Shown here piece by piece: positions 12,601-24,500 of a DNA stretch of 64,000 bases (within the stretch, counting starts at the first letter, position 1; each line of letters opens with the position of its first letter). Source of the stretch: Dryobates pubescens (lineage: Eukaryota; Chordata; Aves; Piciformes; Picidae). Where the stretch lies: the NCBI RefSeq assembly GCF_014839835.1, contig NC_071644.1:5681266-5745265 (forward strand). Reading direction: 5' to 3'. The notes beneath the pieces were generated by a model that saw only the letters and a program-made list of their open reading frames with translations, did no database searches and was not told the DNA's origin. A program made the translations under genes and the position numbers.

Positions 12601-13322
12601 CTCCTTGCTCATGGCTTTTTGGAGAGTTTGCTGGCTTGAATCCTTGTGCACTCTCTGCAGCCTGACAGCACATTTTTGATGCTAATGGAAAGCTGCTTGA
12701 AATGACTAAGCATCTCTCCTTGCTGAAAGAAAAGCCACCGGGCTTGCTAAGCAGCTCCAGCGTAGCGCTCTGCGGTAGGTGAGGAGTGTGTCCTGCTTCA
12801 GCAGTGGTGCACACATGCTCTGTGGGGCTAGTGCTCTGGAGATGAACACAAAAGCCTGCACAAACCTCAGGCTCATCTTCCTCCAGCAGGTTTTTATGCT
12901 GTCGTGCTTGCCTCAGGGCCATCCCAGTGCTGAGCCTGCCAACAGCTGGAAGTTTGTTGCTCCGAGAGTTGCTTGTCATGTGGGTCTGGTTAAAGGAGAT
13001 AAGAGGACTGCGTGTTTCAGTCTTGAGAATCACAAGGAGCCATCATGGAGTAACAGCTAACATACCTAAGTTAGTCCTCTGGTGCTGAAAGCAGACCTTG
13101 GTGTCTATCAAGAGGAGGGAGTCTCTCTTTTTCCAAGGAGTCCCACGGCAAACACAAGGGGGGATGGGTTGTAGTGTTGCAGTGCAAGGGCTAACCTGAT
13201 GCTCCACCAGCCCAACAGTGAGGGGACAAGAAACACAAGACTCAGGGTTGAGATAGAGAGAAGAATAGTGAGATACTGGAGTTATTTCCCAAGGCAAGTA
13301 AAGCACTCCTCTGCATTGAACA

Positions 13323-13431
13323 GTTTTAAGACTCGGCTTGTAAGGCTGCTGGGCCATCTCACTTCAACTATGGTCTAGAAAGATTGGGCCAGATGATCCT
13401 TGGGGTGCCTTCCAACCTGGCATTCTGTGAC
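13323..13431 (+). repeat. CR1 LINE 3' end (distinct subfamily)
   Basis: The segment has 'ttttaagactcggct', 'ctgggccatctcactt' and 'gggccagatgatccttgggg', ending 'attctgtgacc'. This is a short CR1 3' UTR of a subfamily that differs from most other tails in the window. It is strongly 5' truncated. Confidence 0.8.
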
Positions 13432-13838
13432 CTGCCTGCCCTGAAGGGCACTCTGCTGTGGTGGTGTTGAACAGCAGAGGGATGGGGAGCAGGAGAGTGG
13501 TGAGTGTTCATCTAGAAGTAGCAGCAGCAGACTAAGTTGCAGTATTTGGTTTTGCATGCTCAAGACAAAGTGGGAGTTCATATGAGATTTAATTCGTGGG
13601 GACCAAGAAGGAAATCAAACCACTGAGCTACAAAGCTACGAAACTTTGCTCTGTAGTTTCCCACACAAGGCAAGTCAGGGAGAGGAGCACATCCTCTAGA
13701 GCTCCAAATTGCTGTACCGGCTCTGTGTGCTTTGATAAGTGCTGCAGTTCTGCTTCCACAAAGTCTGTTCTCTGTATGTGACATAGCCTCTCACTGTGCC
13801 AAACTTCCAGCATCACTCTGCATGTCAATGTCACATTT

Positions 13839-14205
13839 CATAGAATCATAAAAATGCCTGGTTGGAAAAGACCTTGAGATCATCAAGTCCAACCACAACC
13901 TAACATTTCCTTGTGCACATCTGTTGGACCATGTCCCTAAACTCCTCATTCAGGTATCTTTTAAACACCTTCAGGGATGGTGACTCCACCACCTCCCTGG
14001 GCAGCCTGTTCCAGTGCCTGATAACCCTTTTGGCGAAGACATTTTTCCTAGTATCTAATCTTAGCCTCCCTTGGTGCAACTTGAATTTCTCCTGGTCAGC
14101 TTGGTAGTACCTAGCTGTACCTGTTACAGAGCTGTCTTGACCCAAGAGTTTGGCAAGGAAAACTTTTCCAATCTCTGAAAACTTTTTCAGAGAAGAAAAG
14201 CCACA
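13839..14205 (-). repeat. CR1 LINE 3' fragment
   Basis: It begins 'catagaatcataaaaatgcc', the reverse complement of a CR1 terminus. It runs through 'ggtgactccaccacctccct' (reverse of the ORF2 C-terminal coding end) to about 14,205. On the minus strand it reads [19 protein letters not shown], a well-preserved CR1 ORF2 tail. One of the longer and less decayed CR1 pieces here. Confidence 0.92.
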
Positions 14206-17111
14206 GGAGCTTTGACTTTGTGGTGTCTGCACCTATCTGACTGCCTTGCTGCTGAGCCTTCTTGGTAGATATGTAAGGACTGTGCTCCCTTGTGGGGTGT
14301 TGTGTTTTTTTTGGTTTTGTGGGGTTTTTTTTCTTGGTTCTTCTAAATCTATTTGAAGAAGTTGTGGCCTGGAGGGGCAGCTACTGAGAAACTGTGAGGA
14401 GGCTGTGAGTGATCATTCTGGAGTTTCCTGAGCAGCACTAGATGTCTTTAATGCTGTTTCAAGAGCTGTCTGTAATTAGTGGCTATCCAAAATGGAATAG
14501 ATGGAGTTAATGAAGTGCAGGATTAGGTCCTTAATCTGCACCAGGATTGCTAGAAATGTAGGGTTTCTTTGGGTCACATGCTAGAAAAGGCAGCAAAGGA
14601 CAAACATGAGGATTTTCACCTCTCAGAAGTCTGCTCTTAACCATGCTTCCCTGGCTTCCTTTCAGATGATGCAGTGAACCTGAGGATCAGGTGATGACTG
14701 AGAAAAATGGTCCCATTCTCCTGGATGTGAAGAGCTCAGGTGCTGGTAAAACTGTTGGTTAGGGTTTTTTTGTCATGTTATGATTCCAGAGCTAGGCTTA
14801 GACTTCCAGAGACTCAGGTTTGTTAACTCTTGGCTTGATGTTCTCACACACATGGTGTCTTGCCTGGCCATGGCCAACCTGTGCAGAAGAGCTGTGTCAG
14901 TGAAAGGTCCATTGAGTTCTGCATTCCTCTGCAAAGCAGAATTAGCCTTGAGGGTCTTGGTGCTCCCAGGCTGAGCCCTGAGAAGCTGAGTTAAAGAAGC
15001 AGTTGTCCTGACTTCCTTGAGAGGAACTGCATGGTGATTTGAAAACTAAGATGTTAAAGGGGGTTGCCCAAACTGAGTCTCTACTAGCTGACTTTTGAAC
15101 TGTGGTTGGGTTTTTTCCCGGCCATTTCAGCACATAGCTACTTTTTTCTTTATGCAATGAAACTGGGCTTTAGGATTCTTTTTTTTTTCCCAGGCTCCTA
15201 CTTGAAATCACTGTCTAAGATGTGGGTGTGACACAGGGATGGCAAAAGGTGACCAGGGTGCATCTGCTGGTGTTGGAGCCATCTGCCTTCATCAGAGAGA
15301 AGGTGAAGTGCTTGCTAGGTCAGGACGGTGATGGGGAGAATATTGCTGCCTGGAACAGCAGTGACCTCTTGTGGGTAGTGAGGATGGCTGATTAGGCTGG
15401 CAGTTGGCACTTGGAGTCGGATTATTCCCTTGTAGTTATGTCAGTGTGATGAAAGTGATGAAGCAAGCTCAGATTCTCTTGGCTGAGTACTGGAAATAAA
15501 CAGCTATAAATGCTGCTGAGTCTTTTCTTCCTCACATGTGTGCCCTGAGGCTGTCCTGTGAAACAGTCTCTGAACTGTTCAGGAGCAGTCCAGACTCCTC
15601 TCCCCCTGCTGAACTCAGAGCTGACCTTTGAGCATATCAGAGGAGTCCAACAGAGTGGGACCAGAACTTCTGCTTGTGTCCCTTGTCCATGAAGTGTCGT
15701 CTTCTCTGATAAAAGCTGTCTCGCTGATCTGGCTCAACATCAGGAGACTAACATGGTTCTGTGCAAGCAGGCATTGTCTGTGATACACAGAGGTACTGGG
15801 GGAGGGCTCAGCCCCTCATGTGCACTTAAAAAACCCCAACCCTAAGGCGTGTAACCAAGTTCCCCATGAACAGAGAACTGTGTCTTAGCCCAGCTTCTCA
15901 GCCAGCTGCAAAAGCAAAGTGAAAACTTCTTGTTCAAGCCATTTATTTATTTAAAGGTTATGTCAGGACAGCCCATTTCATGCTTAGTGGAGGTGAATTT
16001 ACGTAGTTGCAGCTCAGCTGATGCTCTATGAGATGCAGGGTGTACCCTGCATGTCAGAAGGCTCTTATGGTAGTCAGTGAGATGAATTCAAGTCAGGAAA
16101 AAGGACTTTGTCTTCCCTCCCAATGCCAGGTTGCTTCATCTCCTGCTTTAAGGAGGTGAAGAGGTGCTTCACATCTGAAGGTGAAAAGAAATTCTCAAAG
16201 GAGAATGTTCATTGTCTATGCTGTTGTATGACAAGCTAGCTGTTTAGATTGTTACTTCTCTCTACTCTGATACAAGAAGCACTGCCTTTGAGTTATCATG
16301 TATCTTGAGGCAGCTTCCAAGTGTTTCTGTTCTCTGGACAACTGCAGATTCCATGGGCCTGAAGGCAGGAATGTGTATCTGGGCAGAGGCAGCTGCACTG
16401 CTGCCTTGCAGTGAGGAGGAAATGGTATCAAGATGCCACAGAGATGCTGGGTGGTGGATGACTTTCACATGGAGATGTCAAGAAAACACAAGTGGGAATC
16501 TTTAGAAAGAAGGTTTCTGCCTCTTATTACTCAGTTTTGAAGCACTAGCTCTTCATCCATGGTCCTTCCCTTGAGTGATGAGTCTGTGAATTTACCATAT
16601 CCCTATTTTTAGCAAATGGGGAGAGATCCAGCAGAAGACCCTCTCCCTCTTTCGTTTCTTTCTCCTTGCTAAGGGAAGGAGTCATCTCTCGGTGAATCAA
16701 GACAAAACCAGAAGTTCATTTTCACTGACTTATGGTTGTGATGCAGATATTCCCTTCCCTCCAGTTCTGAAGATTTAGCTTGACAGGTTATCATATGTTG
16801 TAGAAATAAACAACTGTCTTGCAAGACTTACTAAACTGCGTTGTAGAGCTACATCCATCACCCCAAAACATAAACAACACTCAGAAACCAGGGGCTTTGA
16901 TGTCTGTGATAGGAAGATGAGTGTTTTATGCTATAAAAGTAGGGAAATGGAAACAAGAACAAAGAAGCAGCCAGGGATGTGTAAGAGCAACAACTGGCAC
17001 ACAGCCTTGACAGAGCTTTACTCATAGCTTAGTTTGGGGGTGTGTGTCAGGTAGTAGCTAAAGTCTGGAATAATGATTGATTAGGATACTATAGCCAAGA
17101 GTATAACCATC
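14206..17111. other. Intergenic DNA, one rearrangement-linked segment
   Basis: Apart from 16,116-16,280 (listed separately) I recognise nothing. T/G-rich simple stretches lie at 14,300-14,340 and T-runs near 15,180. Short open frames lack domains. Confidence 0.5.
16116..16280 (+). repeat. Segment with diverged copies inside the SLC2A5 array
   Basis: This stretch matches 39,944-40,078 and 52,987-53,121 in the same orientation. Shared words include 'caatgccagg', 'cacatctgaa', 'gtgaaaagaaattc', 'gtatgacaagctagc' and 'ctactctga'. The copies in the array lack about 33 bp present here (near 16,138-16,170) and differ by roughly a fifth of positions by eye. It is either a piece of GPR157 upstream flank that was duplicated, or a member of an unrecognised dispersed repeat. 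Confidence 0.75.
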
Positions 17112-17272
17112 ATAGAATGGGAGAAGACCTCTAAAATCATCCAGTCCAACCATCAACACCACCCTGCCCACTGAACCATATCCTGAAGTGCCATGGCTAC
17201 AGGTTTTTGGAACACCACCAGACATGGTGACTCCACTACCTCCCTGGGTAGCCTGTTCCACTGCCTGACCAA
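17112..17272 (-). repeat. CR1 LINE 3' fragment
   Basis: It starts 'catagaatgggagaagacct' and includes 'catccagtccaaccatcaac' and 'gactccactacctccctggg'. This is a reverse-strand CR1 tail, truncated after the ORF2 C-terminal region. Confidence 0.9.
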
Positions 17273-17884
17273 AAGTGCAAACATCAAATGAATTGCAGGT
17301 TCTTAAGATATTTGTCAGGTGTGTTTTCTGGGGTGTGTAAGATGGCTCTGGGGTGCCGAGAGAAGCCTGGGAGAGGAATAAGGGAACTGGTTTTACAGGT
17401 TCAAATAAACCTTGTTAAAAACTGGGTAGGTAGCTGAGAAATGATTAAGCTGTTTGAGACAACAAGGCTCCTGAAACAATAACCATCTCCTTGGGAAATC
17501 AGACACATCCCTCTCCACATCAAAGATGAGGTGTGAGTTGTCTGTGTGGAAGCCAATCAGGTAAGGTAGAAGCAAACAAGGATGTGCTTTCAACTTGTAA
17601 CTTCTTTGCAGGAGCTGGGTGGAAAAAGCACTTTCGTCCTACAGCAATGCAGGATCAGTTTTAATATGGCAGTGAATGCTCTCTTGTGTCTGCTCCTGGC
17701 TTTATGCTCCACAGGGCACAGGATGCTATAGGAGTCAGCTCTCAGCTGCAGTTGTGGAAGGGAAAGCTAAGGGTGGGGGCAGCTCAGGAGGGAAAGGAAA
17801 ACCTGATAACCTGACTGACAACCTCTGATTTCAATGTCTGAGCATGTGTGGGTCACACTGTGCCTGTGGGTGTTCTGAGAAGTA

Positions 17885-17985
17885 GAATCATAGAGTCCTA
17901 GAATGGCTTAGGTTGGAAGGGACCTCAGAGATGACCTACTCCAGCCTCCTTGCCGTGGGCAGAGACATGTTTACAGCTAGACAGC
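17885..17985 (-). repeat. CR1 LINE 3' end, short
   Basis: It opens 'gaatcatagagtcctagaat' followed by 'ggttggaagggacct', the reverse of a CR1 3' terminus. Only about 100 bp remain. It lies about 600 bp upstream of the GPR157 start codon, so it bounds the unique promoter region. Confidence 0.88.
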
Positions 17986-18114
17986 TCTGGATATCTGTCT
18001 ATAAAGGGTGTGTGTTTGTGTGTGTTTATAGGGCAGAGAGCTGTGTGCTCTGCTTGGGGAGCAAGTGTATCAAGGGTGACTTGGGAGGCGGCAGTTTAAA
18101 AAGCGTTTCGTTCT

Positions 18115-18585
18115 GAACCGGTTCCCTCTGTCACATCTCACCGCCCGGTCACGGCGCGGGGCTTCAGTTTGATTTAAAGAAAAGAGAAGGTGGATTTGAG
18201 AACAGGGCAGGTTTGGTGTTAGTGCCATGAGTCGTTCAAATATCAACCTCCTGGCGGGATTTCCCTCGGGAAGCACCCCGGAGTCAGCGGCGGGGTGCAG
18301 GGACTGGGGGGGCGGCATCGCGACGGGGCGGGGCAGCCGGGGCCGGGCTCGGGTGTCGGGCGGGGCTGGGCCAAGCTCCCTGCGGCGTCCCGGGGCGTTC
18401 TCCGATCCCCTAGGCTGCCGGGCCGGCTCCCGGAGCTCTGTCGCTTCTTTTCTTGCCGCTCTCATCCCCTCTCGCCGCGCTCTAGCCAGGGCTCCCGTCC
18501 CGCCCTGTCCTAGCCGGTCGCCTCCCCTCCCCCGGCTTTCCTCCGGCTGCTCGTCCGGGACTGGAGCCGTACCGCTGTGCCCGGC
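18115..18585 (+). promoter_or_regulatory. CpG-rich promoter and 5' UTR of GPR157
   Basis: GC content and CpG frequency rise sharply from about 18,115 and stay high through GPR157 exon 1, unlike the CpG-poor DNA upstream. A GC-box run 'cgacggggcggggcagccgg' lies near 18,319-18,338. No TATA box sits at a useful distance, which fits a broad CpG-island promoter. The transcription start cannot be placed exactly. Confidence 0.75.
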
Positions 18586-21500
18586 ATGCCCGAGCCTTTG
18601 CCCCCCACACAGCTGCTGGTGTCGGAGCGGGCCGTGGTGCTGGTGTCCTGCGTGCTGTCCTCCCTGGGCTCCAGCCTGCTGGTCTGCACCCATGCGCTGT
18701 GGCCGGAGCTGCGCACCCGGCCCCGCCAGCTCCTGCTCTACCTGTCGCTGGCGGATCTTCTCTCAGCCCTCTCCTACTTCTACGGGGTGCTACAGGACTT
18801 CGACAGGACCTCCTGGGACTGCGTGCTGCAGGGTGCCCTGTCCACCTTCTCCAACACCAGCTCCTTCTTCTGGACCATGGCCATTGCCCTTTACCTCTAC
18901 ATCACCATTGTGAGGGGCTCGCCCACAGGCACGGGCTTGCTCTGCTGTTTCCATGTCGTGAGGTGGGTGCTGTCCCCTGTTTCTGGCAGAACACAAGGGG
19001 TGGACGCTGCAGGCACCCAGGCTGTGGTCAGGAGCCACCACCGCTGCATGCAGCATGTTCTGCTCGGCTACGAAGCCCTTGGATGGTTGTCGAGTCACCT
19101 GCTCTTTCCTTAAGGACAGCGTGCCCTTATCGAGTTCCTTTTCAACAGGGATTTTGCTGTCTAACTAACCAGCCCTGCTTGTTTTCCCCCTTCCCTCCCA
19201 ATGAAGAACTGGCAATGTGGACAAGCAAAATGTTTTGGTTTTTTTACTTAAGTCTCACAGGAAAATCTTTGGTAAGAGAGGAGGACTCTGAAAATCCTGG
19301 CTTCTACTTTCCCTCCATAATCTGCTCTGGTGTCCTAGAAATAACAACATGAAATTCATTTTGGTAATACCTGCCTACTGCAGTCAAAACTCCTGTTTGG
19401 GATGTGTTTCTACAGGTCCCTGCCTCCCCAGTGTCAGTTTGCTCTGTTGATCCTTCCCCTTTCCCCAGGCAGGCTGCTGGAATTCGATGCTGGGTAGAGA
19501 AATGTAGCCCACAAGTGAGGAGGCTGCTTGTAAAGCACTCCAAAGGTTGTTTTGGCATGTTTGATTGAAAACAAGGCAAAACAGACCACAGAGTTACTCT
19601 GTGTCTCAGTTTCTGCTATTTAGAGAGCTCATTTTCCACATCATGTTCAGTAAAAAGCTTTCATTATGCAATCGGAGCTTGTGGAATCATGTGCTACCTC
19701 CACGCTGAGCAAAACAGTGATCCTTTAGTCCTCTCTGCTGCCAAGCTGGTGCCATAAATTACAAGAGGAATGATCTGATTTAACACCAAAGAAAAGCCAT
19801 CAGCACAAGTATTGATTTTCATTTGTTTTCCTAACGTTGATTTTTCAAGCAGCATCATTTGGGAGGCGATGAGACTATGTGTTAAGGACCTGTGGTGATA
19901 GGAGAAGGGGCAATGGTTTTAAACCAGGTTCTTTACTCTGAGGGCAGTGAGACACTGGAACAGGTTGTCCAGAGAAGTTGTGGACACCTACCTCATCCCT
20001 GGAAGTGTTCCAGGCCAGGGTGGATGAGGCTTTGAGCAACCTGGTCTAGTGGAAGCTGTCCCTGCCCATGGCAGGGGCATTGGAACTAGAAAATCTCTTA
20101 AGATCCTTTCCAACTCAAACCATTCTGTGATTGGAGTTGAGTCCAAGTAAAGTTGGACCAGAAAGACATTAAGGCTATGTGTGAATCAGGGAGGAACTTC
20201 AATTCCTGCCCTACCTGCTCTCATTATTGCTTGACAAGGTCTACCTGTGAGGAGCCCCAGGTGACTGCATCTGGATACACCAGGCTGTTGGTGAAGATGG
20301 AGGAAGATGCAGTGAGACAGTAGAGTGAGTTAGTGAATTTCAAGTGAGGTGCACTGTGAGAACTATGGAGAGGATGGAATGCCAGGAAAGAGACAAGTGT
20401 TGCTTAAGGAAAAGAAGAAAGTTTGACTTCTTTGTGGGTGTGCTGCCTGCATCAGGCATCATCACAGAGTTGATGCAAATCTGGCCTGCCTGTAACTTTC
20501 CCATCTGCTAATCGCTTGCTGTGTGGCCTTTGTACTTGAACTTCTCAGTCTAGTTCAGTGCTTCTCAACCTCATGGGCTGCAAAGTGTGGAAGGAAACAG
20601 ATTCACTGAAATCTTGTTGGCTTCAATCTGTGCACTTAGAACTGTAAAAACCCTGAATGATTGCTCTAACCCTGTGATGGAGAAGAAAGGAGGGTTCTAA
20701 CTGAGCTTCCTCTGGGGGAATTTGCCAGGTTTGTTTTCAGGTCTTTGCAGTAAAAATGAAATGCCATTTTCTGCTCTTGGTATTGATCAGCTCCACTCGC
20801 CCTGTTTAAAGGGCAATAGAGAAGGTTCTGCTTTGTAAATGACTCCAGTCATATGCAGAGCCACTGTTTAAAGCTCCTTCCTGCTTTATGATCTGCGTGA
20901 AAAGCCAGAGAAAACAAGTGAGAATCTGTTCTCTGCCCATCCCCTCACGGCACACCTTCCTCCTTCCCTTCCCAGTGCTTTTAGCACTACCTGGGAAGCC
21001 AATCATAAATTCAATTTCTGGACAAAAGGCTTGAGGATGGCTCCTCTTTGCACTTCTCAGTGACTCCAATGTCCTTCAGGCTATCTGGTACTGTCAGCCC
21101 CCAAAACCATCTAGGCAGAAACTGCTACCACTGATACCAAAAGATACCACTTCAGACATTCAGTGCAGAGAGTGGGTGAGGGCAAAGGGCAGACAACGTT
21201 TTAAGGATTTAAAGATAACTTTCCAGTATTTTGCTCTAGGCAAGAACCTGGGAAAACTTTGTTTCCCCTTCTCACTTCACAGGATGCTGCTGCGGTCATA
21301 CAGCAGCCTTTGTGTCAAGAGTCACTTCAGGAGCCACTCTGGAAGGGATTGCAGGCAGGATGGAGTTTGTCATGCATGTTGTCTATTCTTCACAAGCAGT
21401 TACTCATGAGGGGCAAGCCTTTGAAGAGGACTACTTTTTTAATGCTGAGTATGAACAGAGGCTGTTCTGTTGCTGAGTGGAGCCAACTAAATACATGTTG

Positions 21501-24500
21501 GAAGTTGGTACCTGGCATTTTCTTTTCAGGGAAATTAGGATGTCACACTGCATCAAACCTGTCTGACAGGTTTGTTCCTTATTGATTCATGTGATGACAC
21601 ATCCACCTATTCCACTGCTCAGCTGGAGAGCTGCAGCCTCTGTTTTGTTCTTAAACGTGTTGAGCTCAAATGGGCTTTGAAAACAAGCTTACAGTTAGCT
21701 TTGTAAATATTTATGTAGTTGTAAGTGTAAGTTCTGGCACCCAGAGTGTAAATTTCCAGGCTCCCTCAGTTGTCCTGGATTTCTGAATATCAAATAGCAG
21801 TCAGTGGGGTAATGTCATCTTTTCTGTGAGAGTGGTAGATCCAAACTTGGGGTGAGGAATGGACCAGAACCGACCTTGGGGCTGTTGGATTGTTTCTTGC
21901 TTTGCTTCTTGATAGCAACTGAAGTATTTGTATTTTGTGATCAGGCTGTGCAAATGGTTATAAGCAAATACAGGCTTGCTTTTACAGATAGATGAGTAAA
22001 ATACACATCTCTGTGCTTATAGATATATATAAAATACATATGTGTGCTTATAGATGCATTTATAACCAGCTATATATGCCTGCATGACCATGGGGTGCTT
22101 GAAGAACTTTTCCTGCCCTACTGCGTTGTGCATCTGAATCCCAAAGCACTGCCTTGTGCCTGTGTGGAATTTCAGGACTGGATTTCAGTTCCCAAGTGCT
22201 GTCTGTAAGGTGCAGGGATCTCTTGAAATTTGCTGTGGAGTTATTTTTCAGTTTATGAGAGCTTGTAGGTCAGGCTGACAGTGGGATCAGCCTGACTGCT
22301 GGTGCCTTGGTTTTAGGTTCTCGTATGCTCCTCAGAGAGGAGACTCTGCTTGGTATTGGGAAACTGGTGGTTTGGTACTGCAAAGTGCTCAGTGTTTGAG
22401 ATGGGGGGAGGGGAAGAAAAACCCCCAAAAGGCAAAAACTTAGTAAGAACAGATTCACTCTGGAGTGCTGCTTACAAAGCTGTCTCCTGAACCGTGGCTG
22501 CTATATCCAGAAGACTGATTTTTCTCTCTTCACAGAGTAAAAATTGCTGTCCCCAGAGGAATCACCTGCAGGCTTGCTGGCAGGATGGCTGCTGTCTAAC
22601 CTGTGCAGGCAGGTGACAGGCTTGTAAAGAGCCTCTGGGGAGTTAAAAAAAGGGACTTGTGCAGCAGAAATCAGAATGTGGTATGAAGCAATGTGACCCA
22701 GGCTTGCTGAGGACAAGAAAGCCACCACAACCTGAGCTGTACTCTGCTGTGGTTTCATAGAATCCTAAAATGCTTTGGGTGGGAAGGGATCTATAAAGGT
22801 CATCTTACTGTAGTAAGCAGGGACACCTTTAACTACATCAGGTGAAAGGTTTCTTGTCTTACCTTGTGCAATGCAGCACTGGTTTATGTGAAAAGATGTG
22901 CTGGGCTGTATGAGTTTTTATTAATGGATTGCAGGAGCGCTATTAGGGCAATAGTACCACTGGTGTACCTGCATTGCCAGCCTGTTACAGTGATGCCAGG
23001 AGCAGTCATCTTCCCCTTCTCTCCCACACTGATTTCATTTAGATCCAAGTGTGGTGCCGAGAGCCCCAGCCTAAAAATAATTGCTCTGCTTTGGGGCTCA
23101 GAGTAACATTTTTGCCTCTTTGTCTTACCTTGGATCTTTTTAATTCCAGTCTTCATGCATACCTTGGGTGTATAACATCCTAACTCTCTTGTTCCCATGT
23201 TCTTCTAGGTGGGTGGTAGAGTGTTGGCATGTTCCAGTCTTTGGGGATCTGTCATTCAGGGCTTCTTAAGAACAAGCAAATCAGTACTCTCAGTTCTCCT
23301 TTCCAGTTTTCTAAAATGGAGCTGAAGAAGTTGCCTGAAATGTCTGATTGCTTGCTAGATTCTTTTTTACTCCACTTGGAGTCCGCAATCCTTCACCTTT
23401 GATTTGTGGTTGCAGTAGCCATCTGCTCCCCTTACGCTATTTCAGTGGAAATTAACTGCCTGACATGTGGCACTTTTCTTCCTCATGCCTCCTTTTACCA
23501 CGTACTTGAAGATTTTTAAGTCCCTTGCCTAGTGGTCTGTTGCTTTCTCCTGTGGCCTCTCTTTCTGTGTCTGTACTTAATGCTGTTCTCTTTTATTTCC
23601 ATGTGCAGTGATTTGACCTGGTTTTATTTTCTCATATGATTCCGTTTCAGGTCACTGTGGAGATTGTCATTAAGGCAAATTAGTTTCTTAACACACTTCC
23701 TTTTTCTTTCTGCTCGACTCATTTGTGCTTGTGTGCCTCACTATGGTTTCTTTTAGGAAGTGCCAGTTCTCTTCAATTGTTTTACCTTCCTGGCTGCCTC
23801 TTCCAAGTGTACTGCAGTTTGAATGTCTCTGCATCTCTAAGCTTTGTTTTCAGGCAAATCACAGCTTTTATCAAAATGACTCTTGAGTTCATTGAACCTC
23901 TCCTGGTGGTGGCAATGCTTGGAATGTTTGTAGCCTGCTCTGATAATAGCATGGGGAGGGCTTCCTGCAGCAGAACTGTCCTTAAATAACAACACTGACT
24001 TCAACTAGCACAGGCTGTTCTCAGCTGAGCGCTGAAACAAAATGTTCCCAACATGCTAAAAGCTTGACTCTGAATTTTCTGTCTTTACAGTGTTATATTT
24101 ACATTTGTTTTGGTTTGCCAGTAGATGAACCTAGCCATCATTTAAGGGTAGGAAATGGGATATTTTTGAAATCTAATATGAGATTATCTCCTGATTTTTT
24201 CAGCTGGGCTGTGGAATTTCAGATAATCTGGTCTAGGCAACTGCTGGTTGCCTACATAGTCTGATGCACGTGAGATGGGTTTAAGGAAGATCTTTTTCTT
24301 GCTCTCTGCAGCTGCTCCAGGCTGTCAGGGAAAGATGAGTGTGAACCAGGAAGGTAATGGGAGCAGTACAGTAATGGCTTTGTTTTTCTTTGCATCTGGA
24401 GAGACCAGGAGGGTTGTGCTGGAAACTCAATCTCAGCACTCTCTGAAGCATTTGTGCCATTGATTGAAGTGTCCCTTGTCCCTCTTAAGACCCCACAAAA

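Larger units (their letters stand above)
9970..13322. other. Intergenic DNA between MIR34A and a CR1 cluster
   Basis: No exon recognised. It holds a pair of related segments (11,150-11,236 and 12,228-12,301) and a purine-rich tract (12,545-12,600), both listed separately. The 189-codon minus-strand open frame at 12,464-13,033 crosses the purine tract, lacks domain signatures and is treated as chance. Conserved regulatory DNA for MIR34A or GPR157 could be here, but alignment across birds would be needed to see it. Confidence 0.5.

Noticed and set aside
12464-13033. 189-codon minus-strand open frame
   Set aside because: It crosses a purine tract that gives a run of Phe and Pro, has no recognisable domain and no splice or promoter context.
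18577-18585. GTG upstream of the GPR157 ATG as a start
   Set aside because: GTG is not a usual eukaryotic start, and ATG 18,586 gives the family N-terminus ([10 protein letters not shown]).
18070-18693. 207-codon minus-strand open frame over the GPR157 promoter and exon 1
   Set aside because: It is the complement of the GC-rich CpG island and of true exon 1 coding sequence, with arginine/glycine/alanine-rich chance composition and no domain.
23200-23990. T-rich stretch in GPR157 intron 1 that resembles a decayed repeat
   Set aside because: No terminal repeats, tail or family words could be identified, so no element is called.
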